Below are positions 1 to 8,938 of a DNA stretch of 64,000 nucleotides, one piece after another. The DNA lies in the NCBI GenBank assembly GCA_010356995.1, contig ML996697.1:729793-793792 (forward strand), given 5' to 3'. The notes under the pieces are model-generated. The model did not search any database and had not been told where the DNA came from. It saw only the letters and a list, made by a program, of their open reading frames with translations. Made by a program: the position numbers and the translations under genes. Source of the DNA: Trichodelitschia bisporula. Its lineage: Eukaryota > Ascomycota > Dothideomycetes > Phaeotrichales > Phaeotrichaceae. Within the stretch, counting starts at the first letter, position 1; each line of letters opens with the position of its first letter.

Positions 1-671
1 CACCCGCGCCACCAACTTCACCCGTGCCACCAACCCACTCGCCACCTGCGTCACTGCCTCAGCTCGTCTTCCCTTCCCTCACCACGGTACAACTCCATAC
101 TTAGCCCCCTAGCCACCCCATTCGGAGAATCGGAGTGCGAGGTAGTGTTGCCTGAGTCACGTCGAGGCAGAGCTGACACTGCGAAGACGGAATAGGGGTC
201 CTAACGGGCGCCCCCGCTTAATTGAGATATGACCCTTCCGATACTCATGATACTTCACTTGCAGGTCCAACCGGGCCGGTTCTAGAGAGGGGAGCCGGCG
301 ACAGGGCCGAAGACGGGGCGATTTAAGGGAGGCGTTGTGGTTCAATGCGGAGGGCAGGACGAGCACATGTTACTGCCCATCTAAAATCACTTAGCGCATC
401 AGTAACTTCCAATTGAAGGAAATCTGGCGCTGGATTTAGCGGCAAGACGGAGGAAATATTGGCTAGCAAGAATGACAATGCATAGGCTAGTCTAGATTGA
501 GCACTTTCCTCATTGAGCTAAGGATACGGACACAGGTCAGAGATAAGACGTTTTCGAATTCAAATCTAGCCGGCCAAGCATAGCACAGTATTTTTGCGAG
601 GATAATATGATGAGGTAACCCGTATTAAAGTGCTGCCGAGGGCGGTGTCCTAATCCGGACTTCCTAATGCG
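1..671. other. Intergenic, no gene seen
   Basis: No open frame here has family resemblance or a convincing splice structure. The first 110 bases are a pyrimidine-rich stretch with repeated CCACC-type words. The rest is unremarkable unique-looking DNA. A truncated gene entering from the left edge cannot be excluded, but nothing supports one. Confidence 0.5.
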
Positions 672-788
672 GAACGCGGCCATAGATCAAAGAATACACC
701 AGTCCCCGTCTGCTCACTGAAGTTAAGCTCCGAACCGGTTGACTAGTAGTTGCGTGGGTGACCAGCAGCGAATCCCAACTGCTGTATG
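672..788 (+). rRNA. 5S rRNA copy, probably degenerate
   Basis: The central and 3' parts match fungal 5S rRNA closely: the block around AGTCCCCGTCTGCTCA, then GTTAGTAGTTG-like and GTGGGTGACCAGCAGCGAATC segments, ending in CTGTATG followed by a T run as a Pol III terminator. The 5' end reads GGAACGCGGCC instead of the expected ACATACGGCC. The first strand of helix I therefore cannot pair fully with the 3' end GTATGT. The second copy at 6234-6351 keeps the canonical start. I infer that this copy is a pseudogene or a diverged variant. Dispersed single 5S genes, rather than tandem 5S arrays, are normal in filamentous ascomycetes. Confidence 0.75.
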
Positions 789-1079
789 TTTTTGACTTTT
801 TGCCGGTGGGAAAGAGATGGGGCTGGGTCGAGAGGATGTGATGAGGAGTGGGTTCGCTGCCAGACGTCATGCGAGTTCTGGGCCTATTATCGGGTGGGAG
901 TGGTACGGTGAAGAGCACGACGATCGAATAAGGGGCATCGTCACCGTTTGCTTGCTAGACTAGAGTACAGTATCCTTGACGTCAGTCCATTCTTCATCTA
1001 TTTCCGTTGCCATAACGCCATTCGCCTCAGCCTAGCCCAATCATATGCCCCAGCCTTGCCCAGACCTAGTAGCTCAGAT
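789..1079. other. 3' flank of 5S copy; intergenic
   Basis: The first ~120 bases resemble, in patches, the 3' flank of the other 5S gene (6115-6233, opposite strand). Shared parts are TTTTTGACYTTTTGC, then GGGCTGGGYCGAGAGG, then a GGGYGGGAG-rich block, so the two 5S loci appear to share more than the RNA gene. A perfect palindromic CRE (TGACGTCA) lies at 977-984. No gene is seen before the stop codon of the TPR gene at 1080. Confidence 0.45.
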
Positions 1080-3140
1080 CTAGTACTTGGAGCAATGGAA
1101 ACACAAGCAGGGATACTTAACATACTGCCCATCATCACGACACTCAGGCAACATAGGCTCCCCGCTCCCCTCCGCAACCTGCACGGGACCCACATAGATC
1201 CGCCGCTCAACACACTCCTTCAGCACATCGCTCACCGCCTCCGTCTGCAGACTTCGCGCCCAGTGCTGCTCCCAGTCCTTGTACGGCCCCGACGTCTCCG
1301 CATCTAGCACCACCGCACCCAGAACTTCCTCGGGACTCGTCGCACCGGCCTGGTGCGTGATCTCGGGGACCGCGTGTTGGGCTATGTTTTCTTTGACTGC
1401 GGCTTCGGTGCGCGCGAGCGTGTCGTAGGTTTGGCGGGCGCGAACTTTGCCAGCGAGATAGGCTTGGCGGGCGGCGGAGAGGTGGTGCAGCCGGTAGCGT
1501 TTTTCTTCTTGCTTGAGTGACTCGTTTTTCTTGTCTTCTTTGCAGAGCGCCCGTGCGCCCGCGAGCAGCATGTGCACGTCGCCGAGCTGGATGTGCATCT
1601 CCGGCGTTGCGGACCCGGGCGCGATGCCAATGGCTTCGGAAGTGGAGAGGTGGGCTGCTTCGAGCGCGGCACAGCGCCGGTTGGCGAGGGTTTGCCAGTT
1701 GCGCTTCACGCGCGGATAGTCCCAGTTTGCGCGCGGGGCGCCGGGGGTGCACACGGGTTCGATGGGAGGGACGGTGCCGCGCCGCGTGCCAGCGGCGAAG
1801 GCGAGGTAGGCGGCGGCGCGGGCGGTGTGTGCGTCGCGGATGTGGCGCGGGATGCTGGTGCCGGCGAGGGCGAGCAGGGGGTCGAACCAGGAGGCTAGGT
1901 TGGCGAGGTACGCGTCTGTTTCTAGCATTTTGTATTTCCACGTCATGAGGGCGATGAGCGATTTGAAGGCTTTGTGCACGATGCCCCATTCGATGGTGTA
2001 GTAGGTGCGGGGGGAGACCACGTTCATGATGTCGGTTTCCATGGCGCCGGATGTGAGGCTGAGGAAAGGGGTGCGTGGGGGGGGTGGGGGGGTGGTGTCA
2101 TCGAGCATGGCGAGGTAGCGGTGGATTTCGGGCTCGAGGGATTCGTATTTGTATTGCTGGGCCCAGACGCCGCCGTGCGAGGTTTCGAGGTGTTCGATTA
2201 GGATTGTGACGATGCCGTTCATGGCGTAGCACAGCGCGATGATTGTGTCGACGATGTTTTCGGCTGTCGGCGTCTCCATGATGACTGCGGTCCGGGATCC
2301 CCCTCCGGAGCTTTCCCCCATGCCAGACATTTCGTGATCGGTGTAGGTTGGCCCCGGGGCGGAGCCACCGATTCCGGCATTCAAGTTGGCCACGGCCTCG
2401 AACTCGCGGATCTGCAGCAGGCGGCAGTGTTCGAAGTGGACGCAGGCTTCGGCGAGCCATTCTTTCACGACGAACGCCTGGGCGTCGCCAAGGGCGTCCT
2501 GTTCATCTACGAGACCGACGATGGCCTGGCCGAGGTTGAAGCGCACGTCTGCGTCGTCGGGCGAGAGGTCCTTGGCTTCGCGGAGGATGGTCACTGCATC
2601 CCCTAGGATGGCGCACTTCGTGTCGGGTACGCCGCCGTAGGCGATTAGCTCGTGGCTCTCGGCGAGGTGCAGGAGGAGCGCGGCTCTGGGAAAGGGGTTA
2701 GGGGAGAGGGGTGGAAAAGAGGGACGGGCAGACCTGTTGTATTTACAGATGACGCTGGTGGGAAAGCGCTTCATGGCTTCTTCGAGGACGCGGAGGGAGG
2801 CCTCGTAGTTGCGGATCGCCTTCGACATATCACTAAATGCGACGTTAGACAGTTCCTCGCGGATGTGATATATAACACGCACCCGACATGCCACTTGCGC
2901 GCCGTCTTCTCCAGCTTATCCGCGCATTCGAGAAAATCGTCCTCCGTCTTGAGCTTGGCCTGCCGGGTCAGATTCTTCAATATTTCAAGGCTCTCATGAA
3001 TTACGCACCACGAGATTCGCAGCCGGCCGCGCCACCGTAGGGAAGTACGCGTGGATCAATATCCCTGGGTTCGCCGGCGGGGGAGAACGAAGCGGAGATG
3101 CCATCGCGTCACCGAGCTGACGGAGATTGAAAGGGTCCAT
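1080..3140 (-). CDS. TPR-repeat protein, conserved in fungi, function unknown
   Basis: Four exons on the minus strand (3140-3009, 2959-2883, 2832-2734, 2685-1080) join in frame to 637 residues. The introns are 48-50 nt with GTGCGT or GTCTGC donors and CAG/TAG acceptors. The N-terminus is MDPFNLRQLGDAMASP. Residues ~45-200 contain TPR-like helical pairs, for example AIRNYEASLRVLEEAMKRFP and RAALLLHLAESHEL, then a DVRFNLGQAIVGLVDE repeat. The C-terminal half is Ala/Arg-rich, helical, and has a second TPR-like block (MHIQLGDVHMLLAGARAL). No signal peptide, membrane segment or catalytic motif is visible. TPR architecture suggests a protein-interaction scaffold, but I do not recognise the specific orthologue. 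The first intron was chosen because it restores frame with strong splice signals; a 43-nt alternative using a weak donor also restores frame. Confidence 0.75.
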
Positions 3141-3900
3141 GGTGATCGAAGGTTGTCGATGTAATCGAAGGCGTCGATGATTTCGAGGCCTGGAGTTTAC
3201 ATGTGACGGGTGAATGTGGTGGAAAAGTTCGCGCCACACGCAAGGCCAGTGAATGGCTTGACGGCGAGGACCGTGCGCAAGCGGACGCTAACGGAATATA
3301 GCATAAGGCTTATCGATAACGGGCGTCTTACCCTACATACGGCAAGCGCGCAACGGCGCGTCCCGGTTCCCTGCTATCCACATGGCGACATCAACACGTT
3401 AACCGCACCTCATGTCCCCCTTCAACCACGCTGCCTTGAGATGACGATGCAGCAAAGGTGCCCACACTTGGAGCGGTGTCGCTCCCTTTATCCCCCGCCG
3501 TCAAGACAAGCCCCCAAGCGACAGCCATTGGCAAAGGCTTACCAAAGCTTAGCCCCACGCACTGCGCGTTTCGCCCCCATCACCCAGCCCTTAGCTAGCA
3601 GTCTCGCGCCCGCAGACACCATCTGAAACGCGTCTCGAAACCGCTTTCCGCGTCTACAACCCGCCCCTCCACCAATGTCTCCCATTGCCCTCATTCCACT
3701 CCACCCCCCCGTTTCAGCCGCCAAGTATCGTAACCTCCCGCTCTCCCCTCCCCGCATCTCGGGAACCTCACTCCCGACACGCATGCCCGTTTCCGCCCTC
3801 CCCCCTATCTGCCAGAGGCTATATGTCCCCATCATGCCCAGCAAATGCGCAAGAATGAGCACATTACGGCCGCACACCGCTGGCCCCTCCACTCGTCAAT
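3141..3900. other. Intergenic between TPR gene and permease
   Basis: This is the shared upstream region of two divergently transcribed genes (starts at 3140 minus and 3901 plus). The sequence is C-rich on the plus strand near the permease. No RNA gene or conserved frame was seen. Open frames at 3210-3626 and 3675-4091 are compositionally biased and lack family resemblance. Confidence 0.5.
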
Positions 3901-5617
3901 ATGAAATCGCCCTTCCTACACTCCGCCCAGCGGCCGCTCCTCGGCCTCCCCTCGCCCTTCTCCCCGCGGGCCTCTTTCTCCTCACTCCTCAACAGCCCAT
4001 GTCCCGAAAAACTTACTCTGCACACGCCGCTCCTCTCGCCGCACCCCTTCGGCCCCCTCACGCCCAAGACCCCACGAACCCCGAGCGCTGAATACAACAC
4101 CTTCCCCGCGCCCTCCTCCACCCGCCACATAACCTGGTGGTCCGCCTACTTCCTGATCATCAGCCGTGTAATCGGGAGCGGAATCTTCGCCGCACCAGGC
4201 GTAATCGCCGTATCCGCAGGAAGCATCGGACTCACCATCGTGCTATGGCTCATTGGCGCCCTCGTCGCGGCCTGCGGGCTCGCCGTGTCCCTCGAGCTGG
4301 GGTGTATGCTGCCGCGCTCGGGCGGCGAGAAGGTACCCCCACCCCCTTACCACCCTAATATCCCACCCCTAACCCACCCAGATCTACCTTGAATTCATGT
4401 ACCCCCACCCCCGCTTCCTAACCTCCACCATCGTCGCCGCGCAAGCCACCCTCCTGGGCTTCACCGCCAGCAACGCCCTAATCTTCGGCAAGTACCTGCT
4501 TTTCGCGCTGGACCTGCCGCCGACGGACGGGGCGACGCGCGCCTGCGCCGCGGGACTCATCCTTGCTGTCACTGCGATCCACACGCGTTTCCTGCGCGGT
4601 GGAATCGCGTTGCAGAATGCACTGGGGTGGATTAAAATCCTCGTCCTCGCCTTCATGGTCGCGGCCGGCTTCTCCGCCCTGCTCTTCCCCCCGCCAGTGA
4701 CGCACCACACCCCCCCTCCCCCAGCTCCGACAAGTATCTGGGCCGGCTCCTCCCTCTCCCTCTCCACCCTCGCCCCCGCCCTCCTCCAAGTATCCTACGC
4801 CTACTCCGGAACCACTACCCTAAACACCGTCCTCGACGAAGTCCAACACCCAATCCGCACCCTGCGCACTGCCGCCCCCGCCGCCCTAGCAACAATCTGC
4901 CTCTTCTACACCCTCCTGAACGCAGCCTACCTAACCCTAATCCCCATCTCCTCCCTGCGCTCCAACCCCTCCACCATCGCCGCGCTCTTCTTCGCCCGCC
5001 TCTTCAGCAACACGACCGCAACCCGTCTCCTCCCCCTCCTCGTCGCTCTCAGCGCCGCAGGCTCAGCAATGGTAACTGCCTTCGCGCAATCCCGCGTCAA
5101 CGCCGCCGTCGCCCGCGGCGGCTTCCTCCCCTACGCCAAAACCCTCGCCGCGCCCAGCCGATGGGGCACACCCGCCGGCGGCCTAGCCCTCCACGCCGCC
5201 GCCAGCCTAGCCGTGATCCTGCTCCCGCCACGCGGTGCCGCCTACGCGTTCATTCTCCAGGCGGCCGGGTACCCGGCGCAGGCGACGACGTTGGCGGTGT
5301 GTGTTGGGATGCTGGTGCTGAGGCGGAGGAGGCCGGAGTTGGTTCGGCCGTTTCGGTGTCCGCGCTTGGTGGCTGTGGTGCCGGTGGTGTTTGCGGGGGG
5401 CGTGCTGCTGAGCCCGTTTTTGCCGGCTGCCTGGGAAGGGGGGGCGTGGAGGGGGGCGTACGCGTTGCTTGGGTTGGGGGTGGTGGGCGGGGCGGTCGCG
5501 TACTGGGTGGTGTTTATGAGACTCGTGCCCTGGTGGGGCGGGTGGCGGTGGGTGGAAGAGGTGGAGGAGGGGGAGGGGGGAGTGGTGGTTTCGACGTTGG
5601 TGAAGGTGAAGAGGTAG
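3901..5617 (+). CDS. APC/LAT-type amino-acid permease (methionine permease-like)
   Basis: Two exons (3901-4332, 4382-5617) separated by a 49-nt phase-0 intron give 555 residues. After a Pro/Ser-rich cytoplasmic N-terminus (~75 residues) comes the hallmark first membrane helix with VIGSGIFAAPG, the unwound substrate-binding GSGI motif of the APC superfamily. GSIGLTIVLWLIGAL and LELGCMLPRSGGEK follow. About 12 hydrophobic segments can be traced, ending near residue 535. The order and spacing resemble fungal high-affinity methionine permeases (Mup1/Mup3) and LAT-type exchangers, so the role is inferred to be amino-acid uptake at the plasma membrane. Substrate specificity cannot be read from sequence. 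The exon junction falls at GGEK/IYLEFMY, a conserved LAT motif, which supports the splice call. The Gly/Val-rich C-terminal tail is short. Confidence 0.85.
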
Positions 5618-6233
5618 CATTGTGCGTCTAGGCCGGGAGCCATTAGCATAGCGTTGACTTTCATGCATGTCAAAAGGAAATGTGATACTGTGATCATTAT
5701 GTGCGCCTCCTTACTGAGTGTTGCAAGCGTGTTAAGTGTGGGGATAGGACATATCCAGTCCGCCGTCTGATGCGGATGATGGGAGCATGGCTCATGCACG
5801 TCTAATGGCAACAAGTACGGAGTGAAATGATTGAGAAACACCACGAACAAGAGAGATATGAGGTCGGAGCGGCTCGAGACTAAGGTTAAATTATGGTGTT
5901 GTATTTACCAAGCTTGCCATGGGATACCCTTTCCTCGGTGAGCATTGCTCCTTCCCCGTGTCCACATTGGCCGATCGTGCCACTCCAAAAGCCGGGTAAT
6001 CAACGAACAGCGGGATGTCGAAGCTATCATCACTCAGTACGCAGAAGATTTTGCGATCAAGAGGACGAGATATGGCGAGCAAGCTTCAGGCCTTCCTTTC
6101 CCACCAAAGAAGTCCAAAACAATTGTCCCGAACCATAACTCTTTCAGCACCGCTCTCCCGCCCACAGTTTTCCCTCTCGGCCCAGCCCGGCTTCGGACCG
6201 GCACACGCCACGTCCTGGAGCAAAAGGTCAAAA
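5618..6233. other. Intergenic 3' of permease, with 3' flank of a 5S gene
   Basis: No protein gene is seen. Bases ~6115-6233 are the downstream flank of the minus-strand 5S gene and resemble the flank of the other 5S copy at 789-915 in several blocks. The remainder has no recognisable structure. Confidence 0.5.
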
Positions 6234-6351
6234 ACATACAGCAGTTGGGATTCGCTGCTGGTCACCCACGCAACTACTAATCAACCGGTTCGCTGTTTAA
6301 CTTCAGTGAGCAGACGGGGACTGGTGTTCTCAGCGACCTGTGGCCGTATGT
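6234..6351 (-). rRNA. 5S rRNA gene, intact-looking
   Basis: Read on the minus strand, this 118-nt copy starts ACATACGGCC and ends CTGCTGTATGT. The ends can therefore form helix I (ACATAC with GTATGT). The internal control region GTTAGTAGTTG-like core, the GTGGGTGACCAGCAGCGAAT block and the terminal T run are present. It differs from the copy at 672-788 mainly in the 5' third. Length and folding potential fit a functional fungal 5S gene. Confidence 0.88.
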
Positions 6352-6568
6352 GCTTGCTAACATCTCAACGTCAATGAGGTACGGCCCAATGACCATGGTG
6401 GCTCTCATATCGAACCCACACTATTCCCACGACGCCGGCGGCAAAGACAGCAAACAGACACAACCTTCAAACCTCGCATACATACAGCACCATCTGGGTA
6501 TCGAAATGACATCAAGCATGAAAAAGACGCCCATCACATAACCACGCAAACAGCACAACCCCAACCCC

Positions 6569-8273
6569 CTACCTCCTCGCCCTCAAATCCGCCGCATCCC
6601 CAACCTGCGCCCCGCTCCCACTCCCAATCCCATTCCCACTCCCACTCCCACTCCCACTCTCCTCCGCCAACAACGTACTCCCAAGCCCCTTTCCCCCCTC
6701 CCCCGGACTAACCAGTTCCCCAGGCGTTCCACCAATACTCCCAACCTCCCCATGCTGCCACCGCGCAACATCCCTCTTCACCGCCTCCAACTCCTTCTGA
6801 AAGCGCGTCCCAAAAACATCAATATAATACGTCGCGCCATTCCAGACACTCCACGCGAAAACACTGACCAAGAACAAGCCACTCGCCCATCGGGACCAGA
6901 ACCACAGCGGGCAGGGTAGGATCGTAACCAGCGCGTAGCCGTACTGGATGAGCATGTACGCGGGCTCCTGCAGCGTATTCGGCAGGCTGAGAACGACTTT
7001 GCCGATCCAAGTCGGGGCGAAGGATTTACGCAGCCAAGTAAAGGACGTCGGGCGCCCGGCGCGGATTTTGTCAGCCCGCCGCACAGAGATGAAGACGTGG
7101 TACGCGAGCTGCCAGATGGCGTAGGGCCAGGAGGCCCAGAACATCATTTGGCGCAGGGTGTAGTGCTCGGGGGAGGAGGGGGGGGAGTGCCGGATTGTGT
7201 AGACGGCGGGGAAGCGGGTTGCTTGGGCGGTGTCGGACAGGAGGTGGACGATGCAGTGGAGGGTGACGCAGGGCATGATGTGGATGAAAAGACTGTGGGA
7301 TTAGATTTACTCTGAGAGAGGGGGGGGATACGTACCTGGTTACCTTGTCCAGCGAGTGGAAGACGAGCGAGTTGCGCCACATGGCGATCGCGATGGCGTT
7401 GTTCCCAAAGGCGAGACAGTACGTCGCGATAAACAGGCGCTTCGAGCCGGGAAACACCCAGATGCTGAGCATGGCGAGCAGGTTGACGAAGTAGCAGAGG
7501 TCGGCCAGGAAATAGTGGTACTGCTTCTTGCGGTAGGTGTAGAAGCGGATGGGCATGAAGTAGAACAGCTGCAGTGTATACCAGTAGTGGAACCACTCCG
7601 GGCGTGCACCGACCAGATACCCGCTCACAAACACGTTCATCACGCCCGCGATGAACGATATCTTCTCGCGCAGCGTCACGGACCGCGAATCGTCCCACTT
7701 GGCCGTCAAGCGATCAACCGACTGGCGCATCCGCTTCCGATACCGATCCAGCTGCTCATCCGCCGTCGGAATCCGCCTCCGCCACTCCTCAACAACCTTA
7801 TCCTTCGCCGTGCGCCCCCCGCTCCTCAGCCGCATCTGCTGGCGCCGAACCTTCTCCGTCTGCATCTGGAAACTCGAATGCAGGCGCTCCAGCCTCTGCG
7901 GCAGCGCCAGATTCTCCAGCAGATCGAACAGCGTGAGCCGATCGAGCGGCTGGTGCGCCTCAAAGAACTCGTCTTCGGAGAAGGAGCCGGTGCGCGACAG
8001 CCGCCCGGGCGTCACGGGGCTCGACTCGTCCCAGGTACTGCCGGCGCTGGCGACGGACTCGGCGCTCGTCATCTCGGGCTCGGGGTGGTGGCGCGCTTCG
8101 GACGGGAGGGTCGGCTGGGAAATAGACGTCAGCCGAGGGGAGGCGGCCGGGGGGTCGGGCGCGTCGGCCATGTCGCGGGTGTCGGGTTCGAGGGCGGGGA
8201 AGAGGAGGGGAGGCGGGCTGGGGGCCCAGAAGATGTGTTTGGGCGAACGGTGTGGAGTGGTAGGAACTGCCAT
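6569..8273 (-). CDS. GPC1: Glycerophosphocholine acyltransferase 1
   Basis: Two exons (8273-7336, 7292-6569) with a 43-nt intron encode 553 residues. A Ser/Pro-rich cytosolic N-terminus (~1-120) leads into a basic coiled segment. The conserved multi-pass core (formerly DUF2838) follows, seen as KISFIAGVMNVFVSGYLVG, RPEWFHYWYTLQ, PIRFYTYRKKQYHYFLADLC and FGNNAIAIAMWRNSLVFHS, then FIHIMPCVTLHCIVH after the splice. In yeast, Gpc1 (YGR149W) acylates glycerophosphocholine with acyl-CoA to lysophosphatidylcholine. That step recycles deacylated phosphatidylcholine at the ER. The C-terminal tail is Gly-Ser rich (SGSGSGNGIG) and lineage-specific. The splice junction K-V-T-S-L-F-I-H-I keeps family similarity on both sides. 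Confidence 0.9.
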
Positions 8274-8938
8274 TGAGAAAATCAGCGCATGGCGGAGGGG
8301 AGGGTTTGTTGGGAAAATAAAAGAACAGAGAACGGAGATGGGCAGTGTTTCCGTGCTAAGGCTTCAATAAGCAGATGATGCTGGATCCTTACCTGGGAGG
8401 AGGGCAGTTATGAGATTGGATAGAGTGACAGGGAGGAGTCAGGATGCGGGTAGGGGTGCGCGGGGGTCAGTTGGAGGCTGCGAGTGTGCTTGTGACTCTA
8501 TTGCTGTTGGGAGAGGAATAGGTGGACGAGAGGAGGTGTTGTTAAGAGGTTGGTGAACGTGTGCAGTGCTCCCTCACTTACTGGTTCCTGGCCCGGCTGC
8601 TGCTTGATGTTGCAATTGACACCTGCCTGCCTGCCTGCCTGCCTCACCCGTCAGGCTAATGTCCCAGTCCCAACGCGTGAGGTCACTGCGTGGAGCCCGC
8701 TAGGCAGGATTCGGCCTCGCGTATCGTGTGAACAGCAGGGAACAACGTTCACCGGTTCCATTGGCCACCTGGCCTTTTTTGCGCCACAATTGATGGCGGT
8801 GTATCACACGTGATGGCATCAAGTGCCAAACTCCACGGAAGGACTCGAAGAGACAATGTTCAAGACTCCACACCGATTAACCGCTATGCTACTAGAAGAA
8901 AGACCCATATCTATACACCAAGTCACCAGATTGACAGC
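8274..8938. other. Intergenic upstream of GPC1, downstream of CWC22
   Basis: This holds the GPC1 5' region and the CWC22 3' region. A CCTG tetranucleotide microsatellite lies at 8622-8644. Otherwise no gene or RNA is recognised. Confidence 0.5.
8622..8644. repeat. (CCTG)n microsatellite
   Basis: Nearly six perfect CCTG units in the GPC1 upstream region. It is a simple sequence repeat with no coding role. Confidence 0.95.

Noticed and set aside
1207-1989. Long antisense or shifted frames over the TPR gene
   Set aside because: Arg/Pro-biased shadows of a GC-rich coding region; no family likeness.
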